Positions 1 through 7,598 of a stretch of 29,632 bases of DNA are shown here, one piece after another. Made by a program: the position numbers and the translations under genes. Source of the DNA: CAYMEV01 sp964431655 [NCBI: uncultured bacterium] (lineage in GTDB: Bacteria; CAYMEV01). How positions within the stretch are numbered: the stretch's first letter is position 1; every line of letters begins with the position of its first letter. The notes under the pieces are model-generated. The model was not told the origin of the DNA. It ran no database searches and worked only from the letters and a program-made list of their open reading frames with translations. Where the stretch lies: positions 1-29,632 of the forward strand of contig CAYSKJ010000020.1 of assembly GCA_964431655.1 (NCBI GenBank), read 5' to 3'.

Positions 1-596
1 ATCCCGTATTTATTCCTGATAATCGAAAGAAGAGCCTTCCATACATATTCCGTAGCATTTACATGTTCTGTGCACCTCCTCATTTCTCCCACCGAAAAAC
101 CCAGGTAACCTGCAACAGCCCTGAGGCCCCTTCTGGGAAGTTCAGGGAAGATTTTCTTGGCCAGCTTGTGGGTGCATAAAAACCGGAAGGGAAAAGGCCT
201 GCCGGAGCCGTACCTTGCGTGAAAATTTCGGATGAAGGGCTCCTCGAATCCCGAGTAATGAATAACCAGGGGACACCATGAAAGCCCGTTGAACCTCATG
301 ATATGTTTTGCATCCTCCAGGAGTTTTGCATAGACAGCCTCCGGTTCATAACCGTTCCGGACATCTTCCGGACTTATACCCGTTACCTTCTGCACCCGGG
401 ACGGTATCTCTGAACCCTCGGGAAGCTTAAGCAGAAAGCTGTATACCCTCTCCGCATCCCTGTATTCCTCTGAAGGAAGGTGGGACTTTTTCCAGCCTAT
501 TTCCAAAGGCTCAGAGCTTTGGGGGCCTCCTCCCGTTGTCTGGCAGTCAAGATAAAGCACTGTAAGGCTTTTGAGCTCAAAATCCCTCTCTATCAC
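1..596 (-). CDS. DEDD-type 3'-5' exonuclease-like protein, partial at window edge
   Basis: The reading frame is open from position 596 to the window edge (about 198 residues seen; the C-terminus lies outside). It resembles DnaQ/RNase T-like exonucleases: an Exo I-like segment LDCQTTG (about residues 16-22), a segment HYSGFEEPFI like Exo II, and HVNATEY like Exo III. The usual acidic residues are altered: the Exo I Glu is Gln, and the Exo II and Exo III Asp positions are Glu. It follows the helicase gene on the same strand by 11 bases if the GTG at 596 is the start. That start has no good Shine-Dalgarno, and the frame stays open back to about 704 inside the helicase gene without an ATG, so the start is uncertain. 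Proteins of this kind sometimes continue into another domain, which cannot be seen here. Function is inferred from motifs only. Confidence 0.7.
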   Translation of the reverse strand, partial: MIERDFELKSLTVLYLDCQTTGGGPQSSEPLEIGWKKSHLPSEEYRDAERVYSFLLKLPEGSEIPSRVQKVTGISPEDVRNGYEPEAVYAKLLEDAKHIMRFNGLSWCPLVIHYSGFEEPFIRNFHARYGSGRPFPFRFLCTHKLAKKIFPELPRRGLRAVAGYLGFSVGEMRRCTEHVNATEYVWKALLSIIRNKYG

Positions 597-607
597 GGCA
601 ATGTCAC

Positions 608-2947
608 TTAAAAGCCTTTCCAGAACCGCTCCAGTGCGGTTCCAATGTGCCCTGAACTGGTTACATGCACCGGGCGCCAGTCCCCGGGCATCATGTTTTT
701 ATAAGGATTTTCCGAATACCTGGTGTCCACAAGGAGCAGAGAGCCCCTGTCGTTCTCTGAGCGTATCACGCGCCCTGATGCCTGGAGTACCTTCATCATC
801 CCCGGAATCTGGTATGCAAAGGCAAGGCCTGAACCGTCAATACGGTTAAAATACCCCTTTATAAGCTCCCGCTCGAGGCTCACCGGGGGAAACCCAACTC
901 CCACGACCACAGCCCCGGTAAGCCTGTCACCCGCAAGATCTATTGATTCTGCAAAAGCACCGCCCATTACTGCAAAACCAAGTATACACCCCTTCTTACT
1001 GTCATTGAAACAGGAGAGAAAAAGCTCCCTGTCCTGCTCAGACATGCCTGGATTCTGGACTATGAGCTCCGACACCTCCCGGGGGATATCAAATACCTCA
1101 TGCACCATCTTCAGGTATGCATAGGATGGAAAAAATACAAGATAATTACCCCTTTTGCTAATAACAACCTCCCTAATCATCCTTGCAAGCTCCAACCTTG
1201 TTGTCTGCCGGTGCCTGTACATTACCGAAAGCCTTCCGGCGACCATCACGCACAGATTATCCCTGGTGAAGGGCGATTCAAGCATCAGTCCCGGAGTATC
1301 CTCCATACAGCCGAAAATCCTTCTGTAATAATCCATGGGTGTAAGAGTGGCAGACAGGAATATGCAGGAAGAACAGCGTTTCAGCACCTGCTGAAGTTTT
1401 CCCGAGGGATCAATACAGAACAGTTTGATGCACAGGTCTGCTCCCTGCTTCTCATAATAGGTTGTGTAGTTTTCATCGTAACCGTCAGCGGTGTTTACAA
1501 ACCTCCTGACATCAAAATAGAATTTCAGCAGGTCATCCCTGAATTTGGTCTTTTCATTTCTTGAAAGCCATTTTTCTGCATCGCTCATAAACCTTCTCAG
1601 AAGCTCACAGAACTCCCCGGGATAATCAGCCCTGGTCATTGCCGATGTATTATCATGAATCTCCTTTTTAGCCTTAAGGAAAAAGGAATTTATCCTGCCC
1701 AGTCTTTTGTATATTTCAGGCAGTTTATTTTTCAGTCTCCTGCGCAGGGACAGGACAGGATCCTTGAAGAGTGCTGACGAATACATCTCCCGCGACCTGT
1801 CCACAAGGTTGTGTGCTTCATCTACCAGCAATATATTATCTTGGTCGTCATTATCAAAGAACCTCCTTAGATAAACCCTGGGGTCAAATACATAGTTGTA
1901 ATCGCATATAATGCAGTCAACCCATAAAGAGAGCTCCAGCGAAAACTCAAAAGGACAGAGCCTGTGCCTTTCGGCAAGCAGGACTACAGCCTCCCGGTCC
2001 AGGCTGTCAAGTCTGAAAGCATCTTCAACCGCCATGTTAATCCTGTCATAGAACCCTTCTGCATAGGGGCATTCCTGTCCATTGCATGCTTTTTCGGGAT
2101 TGAAGCAAACCTTTTCCTTTGCAGTAAGGCTGACATGCTTAATAAATAAACCCTTTTGCCTCAGTATGCCGAGGCATTGCTCTGCTGCCTGTCTGCCTGT
2201 GGTTCGTGCAGTCAGATAGAATATCTTCCCCGGCCTGTCCCCTTTTATGCTTTTTAGAGAAGGAAACATTACGCCCATGGTTTTTCCTATGCCTGTCGGG
2301 GCTTGAATCAAAAGGTCATTACCCTCTTTCAGGACAGCTGATACAGCCCTTATCATTTCCTTCTGCCCCTTCCTGCAGTTTTTGAAGGGAAAATCAAGCT
2401 CAGTTATGGATTTATCACGGATACCTGTCCAAAGACTAATCTTCATAGCCCATGCAGTGTATTTCTCCGCCAGTTCCTTAAAATAGGCCGTAAGGTCCTG
2501 AACTAAATATTCACGCCTTATCTCCAGACTGTTTTTTTCCTCAATATTATAATAGGTAAGCTGTATATCTATCCTTTCCAGGCTGTGCTTCAGGGAATAC
2601 ATATATGCATAGCATTTTGCCTGGCCCCAGTGAAGGGGATTATCTTTCTCCTTAAAAGCTGATAAATTACTGCCTGTTGTCTTAATCTCATCAATCACAG
2701 CCTTTTCAGCAAGGTTATAGACTCCGTCTATCCTTCCCCTTACCTTCAGCAGATATCCGTATACCCAAATTTCGCAGGAAATGGAATATTCCGGTATATA
2801 TTCCTTAGGCCTTGATCTCTGTATTGCCTGGTGAGCCCTGATGGCTCTTAAAGGGGTCTCACCCCCGAAAAGTGTAAGATCCAGGTCCCCGCTTCTCTGG
2901 CTGTATTCCACCAGTTCCCTGACTGAGACATTTAATATTTTATCCAT
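608..2947 (-). CDS. PD-(D/E)XK nuclease fused to XPD/DinG-like superfamily 2 DNA helicase
   Basis: A 779-residue protein. The N-terminal part (about 1-165) carries a RecB/Cas4-like nuclease signature: GRID with D74, DEIK with E87 and K89, and Q109-x3-Y. The helicase part has Walker A APTGIGKT (216-223), a four-cysteine iron-sulfur region (C281, C288, C293, C331) placed as in XPD and DinG, a DEAH box (376-379), and C-terminal helicase motifs including SGRVIRSENDRG near the end. The expected role is ATP-dependent 5'-3' unwinding of DNA coupled to nuclease cleavage, in repair or recombination. The start is supported because the conserved VSVRELVEYSQRSGDLD begins a few residues after Met1, although the AGGA ahead of the ATG is unusually close. 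The exonuclease-like gene follows at once, suggesting one operon. All key residues appear intact. Substrate and partners are unknown. Confidence 0.9.
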   Translation of the reverse strand: MDKILNVSVRELVEYSQRSGDLDLTLFGGETPLRAIRAHQAIQRSRPKEYIPEYSISCEIWVYGYLLKVRGRIDGVYNLAEKAVIDEIKTTGSNLSAFKEKDNPLHWGQAKCYAYMYSLKHSLERIDIQLTYYNIEEKNSLEIRREYLVQDLTAYFKELAEKYTAWAMKISLWTGIRDKSITELDFPFKNCRKGQKEMIRAVSAVLKEGNDLLIQAPTGIGKTMGVMFPSLKSIKGDRPGKIFYLTARTTGRQAAEQCLGILRQKGLFIKHVSLTAKEKVCFNPEKACNGQECPYAEGFYDRINMAVEDAFRLDSLDREAVVLLAERHRLCPFEFSLELSLWVDCIICDYNYVFDPRVYLRRFFDNDDQDNILLVDEAHNLVDRSREMYSSALFKDPVLSLRRRLKNKLPEIYKRLGRINSFFLKAKKEIHDNTSAMTRADYPGEFCELLRRFMSDAEKWLSRNEKTKFRDDLLKFYFDVRRFVNTADGYDENYTTYYEKQGADLCIKLFCIDPSGKLQQVLKRCSSCIFLSATLTPMDYYRRIFGCMEDTPGLMLESPFTRDNLCVMVAGRLSVMYRHRQTTRLELARMIREVVISKRGNYLVFFPSYAYLKMVHEVFDIPREVSELIVQNPGMSEQDRELFLSCFNDSKKGCILGFAVMGGAFAESIDLAGDRLTGAVVVGVGFPPVSLERELIKGYFNRIDGSGLAFAYQIPGMMKVLQASGRVIRSENDRGSLLLVDTRYSENPYKNMMPGDWRPVHVTSSGHIGTALERFWKGF

Positions 2948-3056
2948 TCCTGCACCCGATGCTGGATTTTATGGTCTGAATGACCTGACATGCAAAAGAA
3001 TATTATTGCCGGGGGATGCCTATTAATCAAGGAAAAAACAGGATGCTCAAACCAGG

Positions 3057-3096
3057 TGTAATACCTGCAGTTTATGTCTTTTTGCCTGGTATTACA
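3057..3096. repeat. Inverted repeat at the 3' end of the CPBP gene
   Basis: TGTAATACC (3057-3065) and GGTATTACA (3088-3096) form a perfect 9-bp inverted repeat around a 22-base spacer. The right arm lies in the last codons of the CPBP gene. The left arm is itself inside a smaller palindrome, CAGGTGTAATACCTG. On the minus-strand transcript this could fold at the mRNA 3' end, but the nearest T-run is about 20 bases further on, so it is not a standard intrinsic terminator. Confidence 0.35.
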
Positions 3097-3893
3097 TCCT
3101 TAAACACAGTATAGCGTATAAAGATAATTACAAACAGCATTAAACAGCTGGTAATGCCGGCACTGCTTACAAACAGCTGATTCCCGTCAGGAAGGCATGC
3201 AGGAGAACAGAAGGTATCAGTAAATACATCCAGGGCTATATGGAAAAGTGCCACAACCAGAACACTCCCCCTGGAAGCAAGGTAAAGCCATGTGAAGGGA
3301 AAACTCATAAGTATTACAAATATTACAAATATTAGGCTTGATATAATAACATTCTGACCGGGGTAATTCATGCCCAGAACCATCATCGGAAGATGCCAGA
3401 AGGCCCATATAAGCCCTATAAGGATGCTCGCCCCTGCTTCCCCGGCTGGCATAAGCCTTGGAAGCAGATACCCCCTCCATCCGTATTCCTCGCCAATCCC
3501 CAGAGGAATCTCCCTGAAACTTTTCAGAATCAGAAGCAATACTGCAAGATAAATAGGCTTTTTACCAGGCCAGATAAAATCACTCTGGAACGTAATAATA
3601 ATGATAAAAACAAGGACTGCGGTATAAAGAACAGGAGCAAGCAAAGCAGCAAGGTAATATTTTATGGGGCGGACTACCCCCAATGAGCCTTTAATTCCCT
3701 CGCGGGATACGAAAATTCTCATCACCAGGGCTGATGCCATGGGTGCAAACATTCCATTTGCAAATCCATAAGGTCCCGGAAAAGACTTTATACCCTCAAC
3801 TCCGCCTGCCAGGAAAGGTATCCAGTATGCCCATGCCAGGAAATAGGAAAGAAGGCAAAAATAAATAATTTCCTTCCATTCAGTCTTATGCAT
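3072..3893 (-). CDS. CPBP family intramembrane metalloprotease
   Basis: A 273-residue, strongly hydrophobic protein with roughly six to eight membrane segments. The CPBP (Abi/CAAX-protease) motifs are all present and in order: EExxxR (E135, E136, R140 in GEEYGWRGYLLPRL), FWH (H167 in WAFWHLP), and HxxxD (H218, D222 in LFHIALD). In this family these residues bind metal and cleave substrates within the membrane; bacterial members range from CAAX-type proteases to bacteriocin self-immunity proteins. No bacteriocin-like peptide gene is visible nearby, so the role here is open. The Shine-Dalgarno (GAGG) is weak and distant. The gene stands alone, with 124 bases to the helicase gene and 212 to the lipoprotein gene. 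Confidence 0.88.
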   Translation of the reverse strand: MHKTEWKEIIYFCLLSYFLAWAYWIPFLAGGVEGIKSFPGPYGFANGMFAPMASALVMRIFVSREGIKGSLGVVRPIKYYLAALLAPVLYTAVLVFIIIITFQSDFIWPGKKPIYLAVLLLILKSFREIPLGIGEEYGWRGYLLPRLMPAGEAGASILIGLIWAFWHLPMMVLGMNYPGQNVIISSLIFVIFVILMSFPFTWLYLASRGSVLVVALFHIALDVFTDTFCSPACLPDGNQLFVSSAGITSCLMLFVIIFIRYTVFKDVIPGKKT

Positions 3894-3934
3894 AATTCAA
3901 ACAACCTCAATTAGTTTTTTCAATAAATATTGAG

Positions 3935-3940
3935 ATTATA
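3935..3940 (-). promoter_or_regulatory. Possible -10 element for the CPBP protease gene
   Basis: On the minus strand this reads TATAAT, a perfect -10 consensus, about 42 bases upstream of the ATG. I see no good -35 at 16-18 bases further upstream, so the assignment is tentative. Confidence 0.3.
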
Positions 3941-4105
3941 ATGCAAAGCCCGACAAGGGAGTTTTCACCCCCTTATCATGCATATCTGAACAGTTTTCGG
4001 GTTTTTTAACCTGCAAAGGCAAGTAACAGAAAAGATTATCCCTGTCACAGGCTTGCAGGGGGCGGCCGGCAGTCTAATCCCCGTCTGCCTGATAATCATG
4101 CCTTT

Positions 4106-4696
4106 TTATTGCTTCTTTTGAAGGTTGTAGGTTACAAGGGCAGCAAATCCGTCTTCCTTGCCGTCATTTATAACTATGCTGTACTCCCATCCGTCCTTTT
4201 CCCCTACCAGAAGATCCGTGCTCATGCTCTCGAAAGTCTGGGAATTGTTGCTGTAGAGCTCCATTATGGCATTAGTGACCGTCGGGACATCATCCTGGGT
4301 TCCAATTACAACATGGTACATCTCAATTCCCTCCATGGTCTGATGGAAACCTCCGAGCACCTCGCTGGTTTCAAGCTTGTATACGGGGCATGCATCAACT
4401 GGATACCCCCTGGGTATCTTACCATAAGCTGATGCCCTATCTTTTTCTGCATCTGCCGACGTATCTCTGGCCTTTGTTTCTTCACCGGTACCACCCTCTT
4501 CCTGCATTGCTTCACCTGTCTCATCTGCGGGTTCTTCCTGGGCCTGCAGGTCCTCCCCTGTGGCTTCTGCGGGTTCCGATGCAGTCTCAGCCTGTACGGG
4601 CTTTTCCAGTGTTTCCTTCTTTTCCGGTGCCTGGCCGCAGGCCATGGCAAAAAGGGCTGTTATCGCCATGATTGCAGCAATTGTTCTCAATTTCAT
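4106..4696 (-). CDS. Acidic-linker lipoprotein of unknown function
   Basis: 196 residues. A signal peptide (1-19) ends in a relaxed lipobox, AMAC, with C20 as the likely lipidated residue. Residues 21 to about 88 are a low-complexity linker rich in Glu, Ala, Thr and Pro, as expected for a spacer between membrane anchor and domain. The remaining part, about 90-196, looks like a compact mixed alpha/beta domain (segments YHVVIGTQDDVPTVTNAIM and WEYSIVINDG) that I cannot assign to a family. A good Shine-Dalgarno (GAGAGGAG) precedes the ATG. The protein probably sits in the periplasm or at the cell surface. It shares the acidic-linker style with the lipoprotein at 8892-9617 but not its sequence. 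Confidence 0.75.
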   Translation of the reverse strand: MKLRTIAAIMAITALFAMACGQAPEKKETLEKPVQAETASEPAEATGEDLQAQEEPADETGEAMQEEGGTGEETKARDTSADAEKDRASAYGKIPRGYPVDACPVYKLETSEVLGGFHQTMEGIEMYHVVIGTQDDVPTVTNAIMELYSNNSQTFESMSTDLLVGEKDGWEYSIVINDGKEDGFAALVTYNLQKKQ

Positions 4697-4895
4697 TTTT
4701 TCTACTCCTCTCTAAGGTTTTTTCACAGTTTTTTTATAATAATATAACATTGAACCAGATATGCAATGCTTTTCTTAATTATTTTATTAATGTAATACCA
4801 GTCAGTCCGTAGACAAAAAGCCTTGTTTAAGGAAAATAGGCATAAGATTCCTTATACCGGACAATTATGTATCTATGTCCCCCGGCAGAAGAAAT

Positions 4896-5213
4896 TTATT
4901 TGCCGAAGTATTCCCTCTGGATTACGGGCTGCACCAGTGCACTTCCGGGACCGTCACCCCTTGCGACACTGACTGATACCTTTCCCTTGAGGGCACTGAA
5001 TATATCAGCCACATCCCCATGGGTAAATCCGGGACATAACAGGACTGCATCAATATTTTCCGACTCATAGAGCTCCAATGCTGTTTTTATAGCCTCATCC
5101 CGGGATTTCACAATAATGATAAAAAGCTTCAGCTTGCCCGTATCGACAGTGCTTCTGTGCTTTTCTGGGTCAGCGTCGGGAGCATGGGCCATAAACAGGG
5201 ATTTAAAAGCCAT
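4896..5213 (-). CDS. Small conserved protein, DUF6506-like
   Basis: A 105-residue soluble protein with no signal peptide or membrane segment. Recognisable features are the N-terminal MAFKSLFMAHAPDADPEKHR, a central FIIIVKSRDEAIKTALEL, ILLCPGFTHGDVADI-type motif (here VLLCPGFTHGDVADI) and a C-terminal SVSVARGDGPGS. This matches my memory of the DUF6506 family, small proteins of unknown function; I cannot confirm the family number. The CPGFTHGD and RGDGPG loops suggest a ligand-binding pocket, which is inference only. The Shine-Dalgarno AAAGGAGG lies eight bases before the ATG. It is transcribed divergently from the flavin reductase-like gene, with 92 bases between the two starts. Confidence 0.75.
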   Translation of the reverse strand: MAFKSLFMAHAPDADPEKHRSTVDTGKLKLFIIIVKSRDEAIKTALELYESENIDAVLLCPGFTHGDVADIFSALKGKVSVSVARGDGPGSALVQPVIQREYFGK

Positions 5214-5305
5214 ACAGGTTGCCTCCTTTTGATTTTTTTTATTGTTATAATTCCATATTATCAGAAAATATATCCATAACCAAGGCTTATTTAAGGGAGC
5301 ATCAA

Positions 5306-5821
5306 ATGAAATTAATAAAGGACCCGGGCGCCGGCATAACGGCCCTGCCCTGCTTTCCGGCAGTGCTTGTAACGGTAGGCAAAAACATAATATCAGTGGC
5401 AGCTTTCTCTTTCTGTTCCTTTGAACCCCCCATGCTGATGATAGGATTGAAACCCCGGAATTACAGCTATGAACTTTTGATAAAAGGTGAGGATTTCGGC
5501 GTAAACATACCCGGGTACACCCAGGCTGATCTGGTCAGTTACTGCGGTTCTGTTTCAGGAAGAGATACGGATAAATATACCCGGGCAGGTATTACACCTC
5601 TAAAGCCGCAAAGAATTAAAAGCCTGCTTATCAAAGAATGCCCGGTCAATATAGAATGCACCAAACTATCCAGGATTGATACCGGCGGATCCCACATCTG
5701 GTTTACAGGAAAAATAGAGGCTGTTTTTATGGAAGAAGATTATAATGCAGAAGATGCCCTGATGTTCTGGCTCGGCAGATACCGCAGGGTTGGAAGCATT
5801 ATTGAGAAACCCGTCCTGTGA
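5306..5821 (+). CDS. Flavin reductase-like FMN-binding protein (flavoredoxin type)
   Basis: 171 residues from the ATG at 5306, chosen because AAGGGAG lies six bases upstream; the frame is open further back to 5219, but the extra residues look non-conserved. Family features include PAVLVTVG near the N-terminus, AAFSFCSFEPPMLMIGL (the flavin-binding split-barrel strands), FGVNIPG, GSVSGRDTDKYTRAGITP, and the C-terminal FWLGRYRRVG. Such proteins bind FMN and either reduce flavins with NAD(P)H or act as small electron carriers in anaerobes. It stands alone between a divergent small gene and the DUF1846 gene. The electron partner is not apparent. Confidence 0.88.
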   Translation: MKLIKDPGAGITALPCFPAVLVTVGKNIISVAAFSFCSFEPPMLMIGLKPRNYSYELLIKGEDFGVNIPGYTQADLVSYCGSVSGRDTDKYTRAGITPLKPQRIKSLLIKECPVNIECTKLSRIDTGGSHIWFTGKIEAVFMEEDYNAEDALMFWLGRYRRVGSIIEKPVL

Positions 5822-5934
5822 GTTTTAATGGTCAGGGACTTCTCATGATTCTCTATTTCCAGATTTTATAAAAATTATATTTTAATTGCTAAAAAAGCCT
5901 AAACATTATAAAGGATACAAAAACCGGATATTTA

Positions 5935-7461
5935 ATGATGAATAATTTTAGGCCCATGGGGTTCGATAATGAAAAATATTTGAGGGAGCAGACATCGGCA
6001 ATTCTTGAAAGAGTAGAGATGTTCAATGATAAGCTCTACCTTGAATTTGGAGGGAAAATCATCTACGATTATCACGCTGCCAGGGTTCTTCCCGGATTCG
6101 ACCCCAATGTAAAAATGAGGCTCCTGTACATGCTGAAGGATAAGATAGATGTTGTCATCTGCATTCATGCGGGAGATATTGAGAAAAAAAAGATAAGGGC
6201 TGATTTCGGAATATCCTATGACTTTGATGCCCTGAAAACTATTGATGATTTCAGGGAATGGGGAATTGAAATAAATTCCGTGGTGATTACCAGGTATAAG
6301 AATCAGGCGCCTGCCCTTGTTTTCAAGAAAAAACTTGAAAGACGCGGAGTCAAGGTATACATTCACTACCCTACCAAAGGCTACCCCACTGATATTGACC
6401 TGATCGTAAGCGACAGGGGCTATGGATCAAATGAATATATTGTCACAGAAAAGCCCATAGTCGTAGTTACAGGTCCTGGTCCCGGAAGCGGCAAGCTCGG
6501 AACTTGCCTTTCCAACCTCTATCATGAATACAAAAAGGGTGTAAATGCAGGCTATGCAAAGTTTGAGACCTTCCCGATATGGGACCTGCCTGCGGACCAT
6601 GAGGTTAATATTGCCTATGAAGCAGCCACTATTGACCTTAAAGACAGGAATATGATCGACACCCATCACCTCAAAGCCTACGGCATAAAAACAGTCAATT
6701 ACAACCGGGACATAGAGGCTTTTAACCTGCTGAAGCTCATCCTTGAAAAAATTATGGGAACCCGGAGCATATATAAATCACCTACCGATATGGGTGTTAA
6801 TCGGGCAAGCTCCGGCATAGTGGATGATGAGGCAATAAGGCGGGCTTCTCATCAGGAGATTATACGCAGGTATTTCCGCTGTATGGTGGAGTATGCCCTG
6901 GGTCTTGCAGATAAGGACAGCCTGGTGCATGCAGCAGGCATAATGGATAAGGCCGGTGCCAGCATTGACAACCGGAAGGTGGTAAAGCCTGCAAGAAAAG
7001 CTGCAAAGGATGCTGAGAAATGCGGTAAGGGAAATGACGGATCCTATTGCGGGGCAGCCCTGCAGCTGCAGGATGGAACTATAATTACCGGAAAGAACTC
7101 ACCGCTCATGCATGCATCCTCTGCCCTCATTCTGAATGCTGCCAAGCATATCTCCGGGCTCCCCGACAGCATGTTCCTGCTTCCCCAGAGCCTCATAGAT
7201 TCTGTTAAATACCTAAAGAGGAATATCCTCGAACGTAAGATGGTCAGCCTGGACCTTGAAGAGACGCTTATCGTACTTAGTGTGAGCGCTCTGTTCAACC
7301 CTGCAGCCCAGATGGCCCTGGAAAACATGAAGCACCTGAGAGGGTGCGAGGTACATCTCACCCACATTCCAACCCCGGGGGATGAAGCCGGATGGAGGAA
7401 GCTGAAGGTAAATCTTACCTGCGACCCTGAGTTTTCAAGCAAAAGCCTCTTTATAAGCTGA
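5935..7461 (+). CDS. DUF1846 / UPF0371 family protein
   Basis: 508 residues, near the usual length for DUF1846 proteins. Diagnostic stretches are the N-terminal GFDNEKYLREQTSAILERVE, LYLEFGGKIIYDYHAARVLPGF, and the glycine-rich GPGPGSGKLGTCLSNLYHEY, which looks like a P-loop. NTP binding is plausible but not established. Two ATGs are adjacent at 5935 and 5938; the Shine-Dalgarno is weak (GGAT). No signal peptide is present, so it should be cytoplasmic. The next gene, a cystathionine gamma-synthase-family enzyme, has its own promoter, so no operon is implied. The molecular function is, as far as I know, undetermined. Confidence 0.9.
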   Translation: MMNNFRPMGFDNEKYLREQTSAILERVEMFNDKLYLEFGGKIIYDYHAARVLPGFDPNVKMRLLYMLKDKIDVVICIHAGDIEKKKIRADFGISYDFDALKTIDDFREWGIEINSVVITRYKNQAPALVFKKKLERRGVKVYIHYPTKGYPTDIDLIVSDRGYGSNEYIVTEKPIVVVTGPGPGSGKLGTCLSNLYHEYKKGVNAGYAKFETFPIWDLPADHEVNIAYEAATIDLKDRNMIDTHHLKAYGIKTVNYNRDIEAFNLLKLILEKIMGTRSIYKSPTDMGVNRASSGIVDDEAIRRASHQEIIRRYFRCMVEYALGLADKDSLVHAAGIMDKAGASIDNRKVVKPARKAAKDAEKCGKGNDGSYCGAALQLQDGTIITGKNSPLMHASSALILNAAKHISGLPDSMFLLPQSLIDSVKYLKRNILERKMVSLDLEETLIVLSVSALFNPAAQMALENMKHLRGCEVHLTHIPTPGDEAGWRKLKVNLTCDPEFSSKSLFIS

Positions 7462-7524
7462 TATTAAGGTTTTGCTCTGCCAGAAGACAATCCTTTTGCA
7501 TGGACTAATCACCAATAAATTAAA

Positions 7525-7553
7525 TTGAAATAAATTCTTTTGTGTAATATACT
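7525..7553 (+). promoter_or_regulatory. Sigma-70-type promoter for the PLP enzyme gene
   Basis: TTGAAA (7525-7530) and TATACT (7548-7553) are separated by 17 bases, each one or two mismatches from consensus. Transcription would start near 7560, leaving a leader of about 39 bases before the ATG at 7599, with AAAGGAG at 7585-7591. Confidence 0.55.
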
Positions 7554-7598
7554 GATTTATTGATCTTATGTAATACCTAACATTAAAGGAGTTTTTTT

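Noticed and set aside
571-1564. Overlapping plus-strand open frames opposite the helicase gene
   Set aside because: They lie wholly opposite a gene with strong family motifs, lack ribosome sites and show low-complexity shadow composition.
3311-3336. Tandem ATTACAAAT repeats
   Set aside because: They lie inside the CPBP gene and encode a hydrophobic membrane segment (repeated Ile-Phe-Val); two copies only, probably chance.
4001-4105. Hairpins (CCCTG/CAGGG and GGTT/AACC) as a terminator of the lipoprotein gene at 4106-4696
   Set aside because: Stems are only four or five base pairs and no T-run follows on the minus strand.
5219-5305. Upstream start extending the flavin reductase-like protein by 29 residues
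   Set aside because: The extension runs through the divergent promoter region and does not look like the family; the ATG at 5306 has a good ribosome site.
7462-7598. Possible SAM riboswitch ahead of the Cys/Met metabolism gene
   Set aside because: The leader after the visible promoter is only about 39 bases, and no SAM-I conserved core or terminator hairpin is seen.
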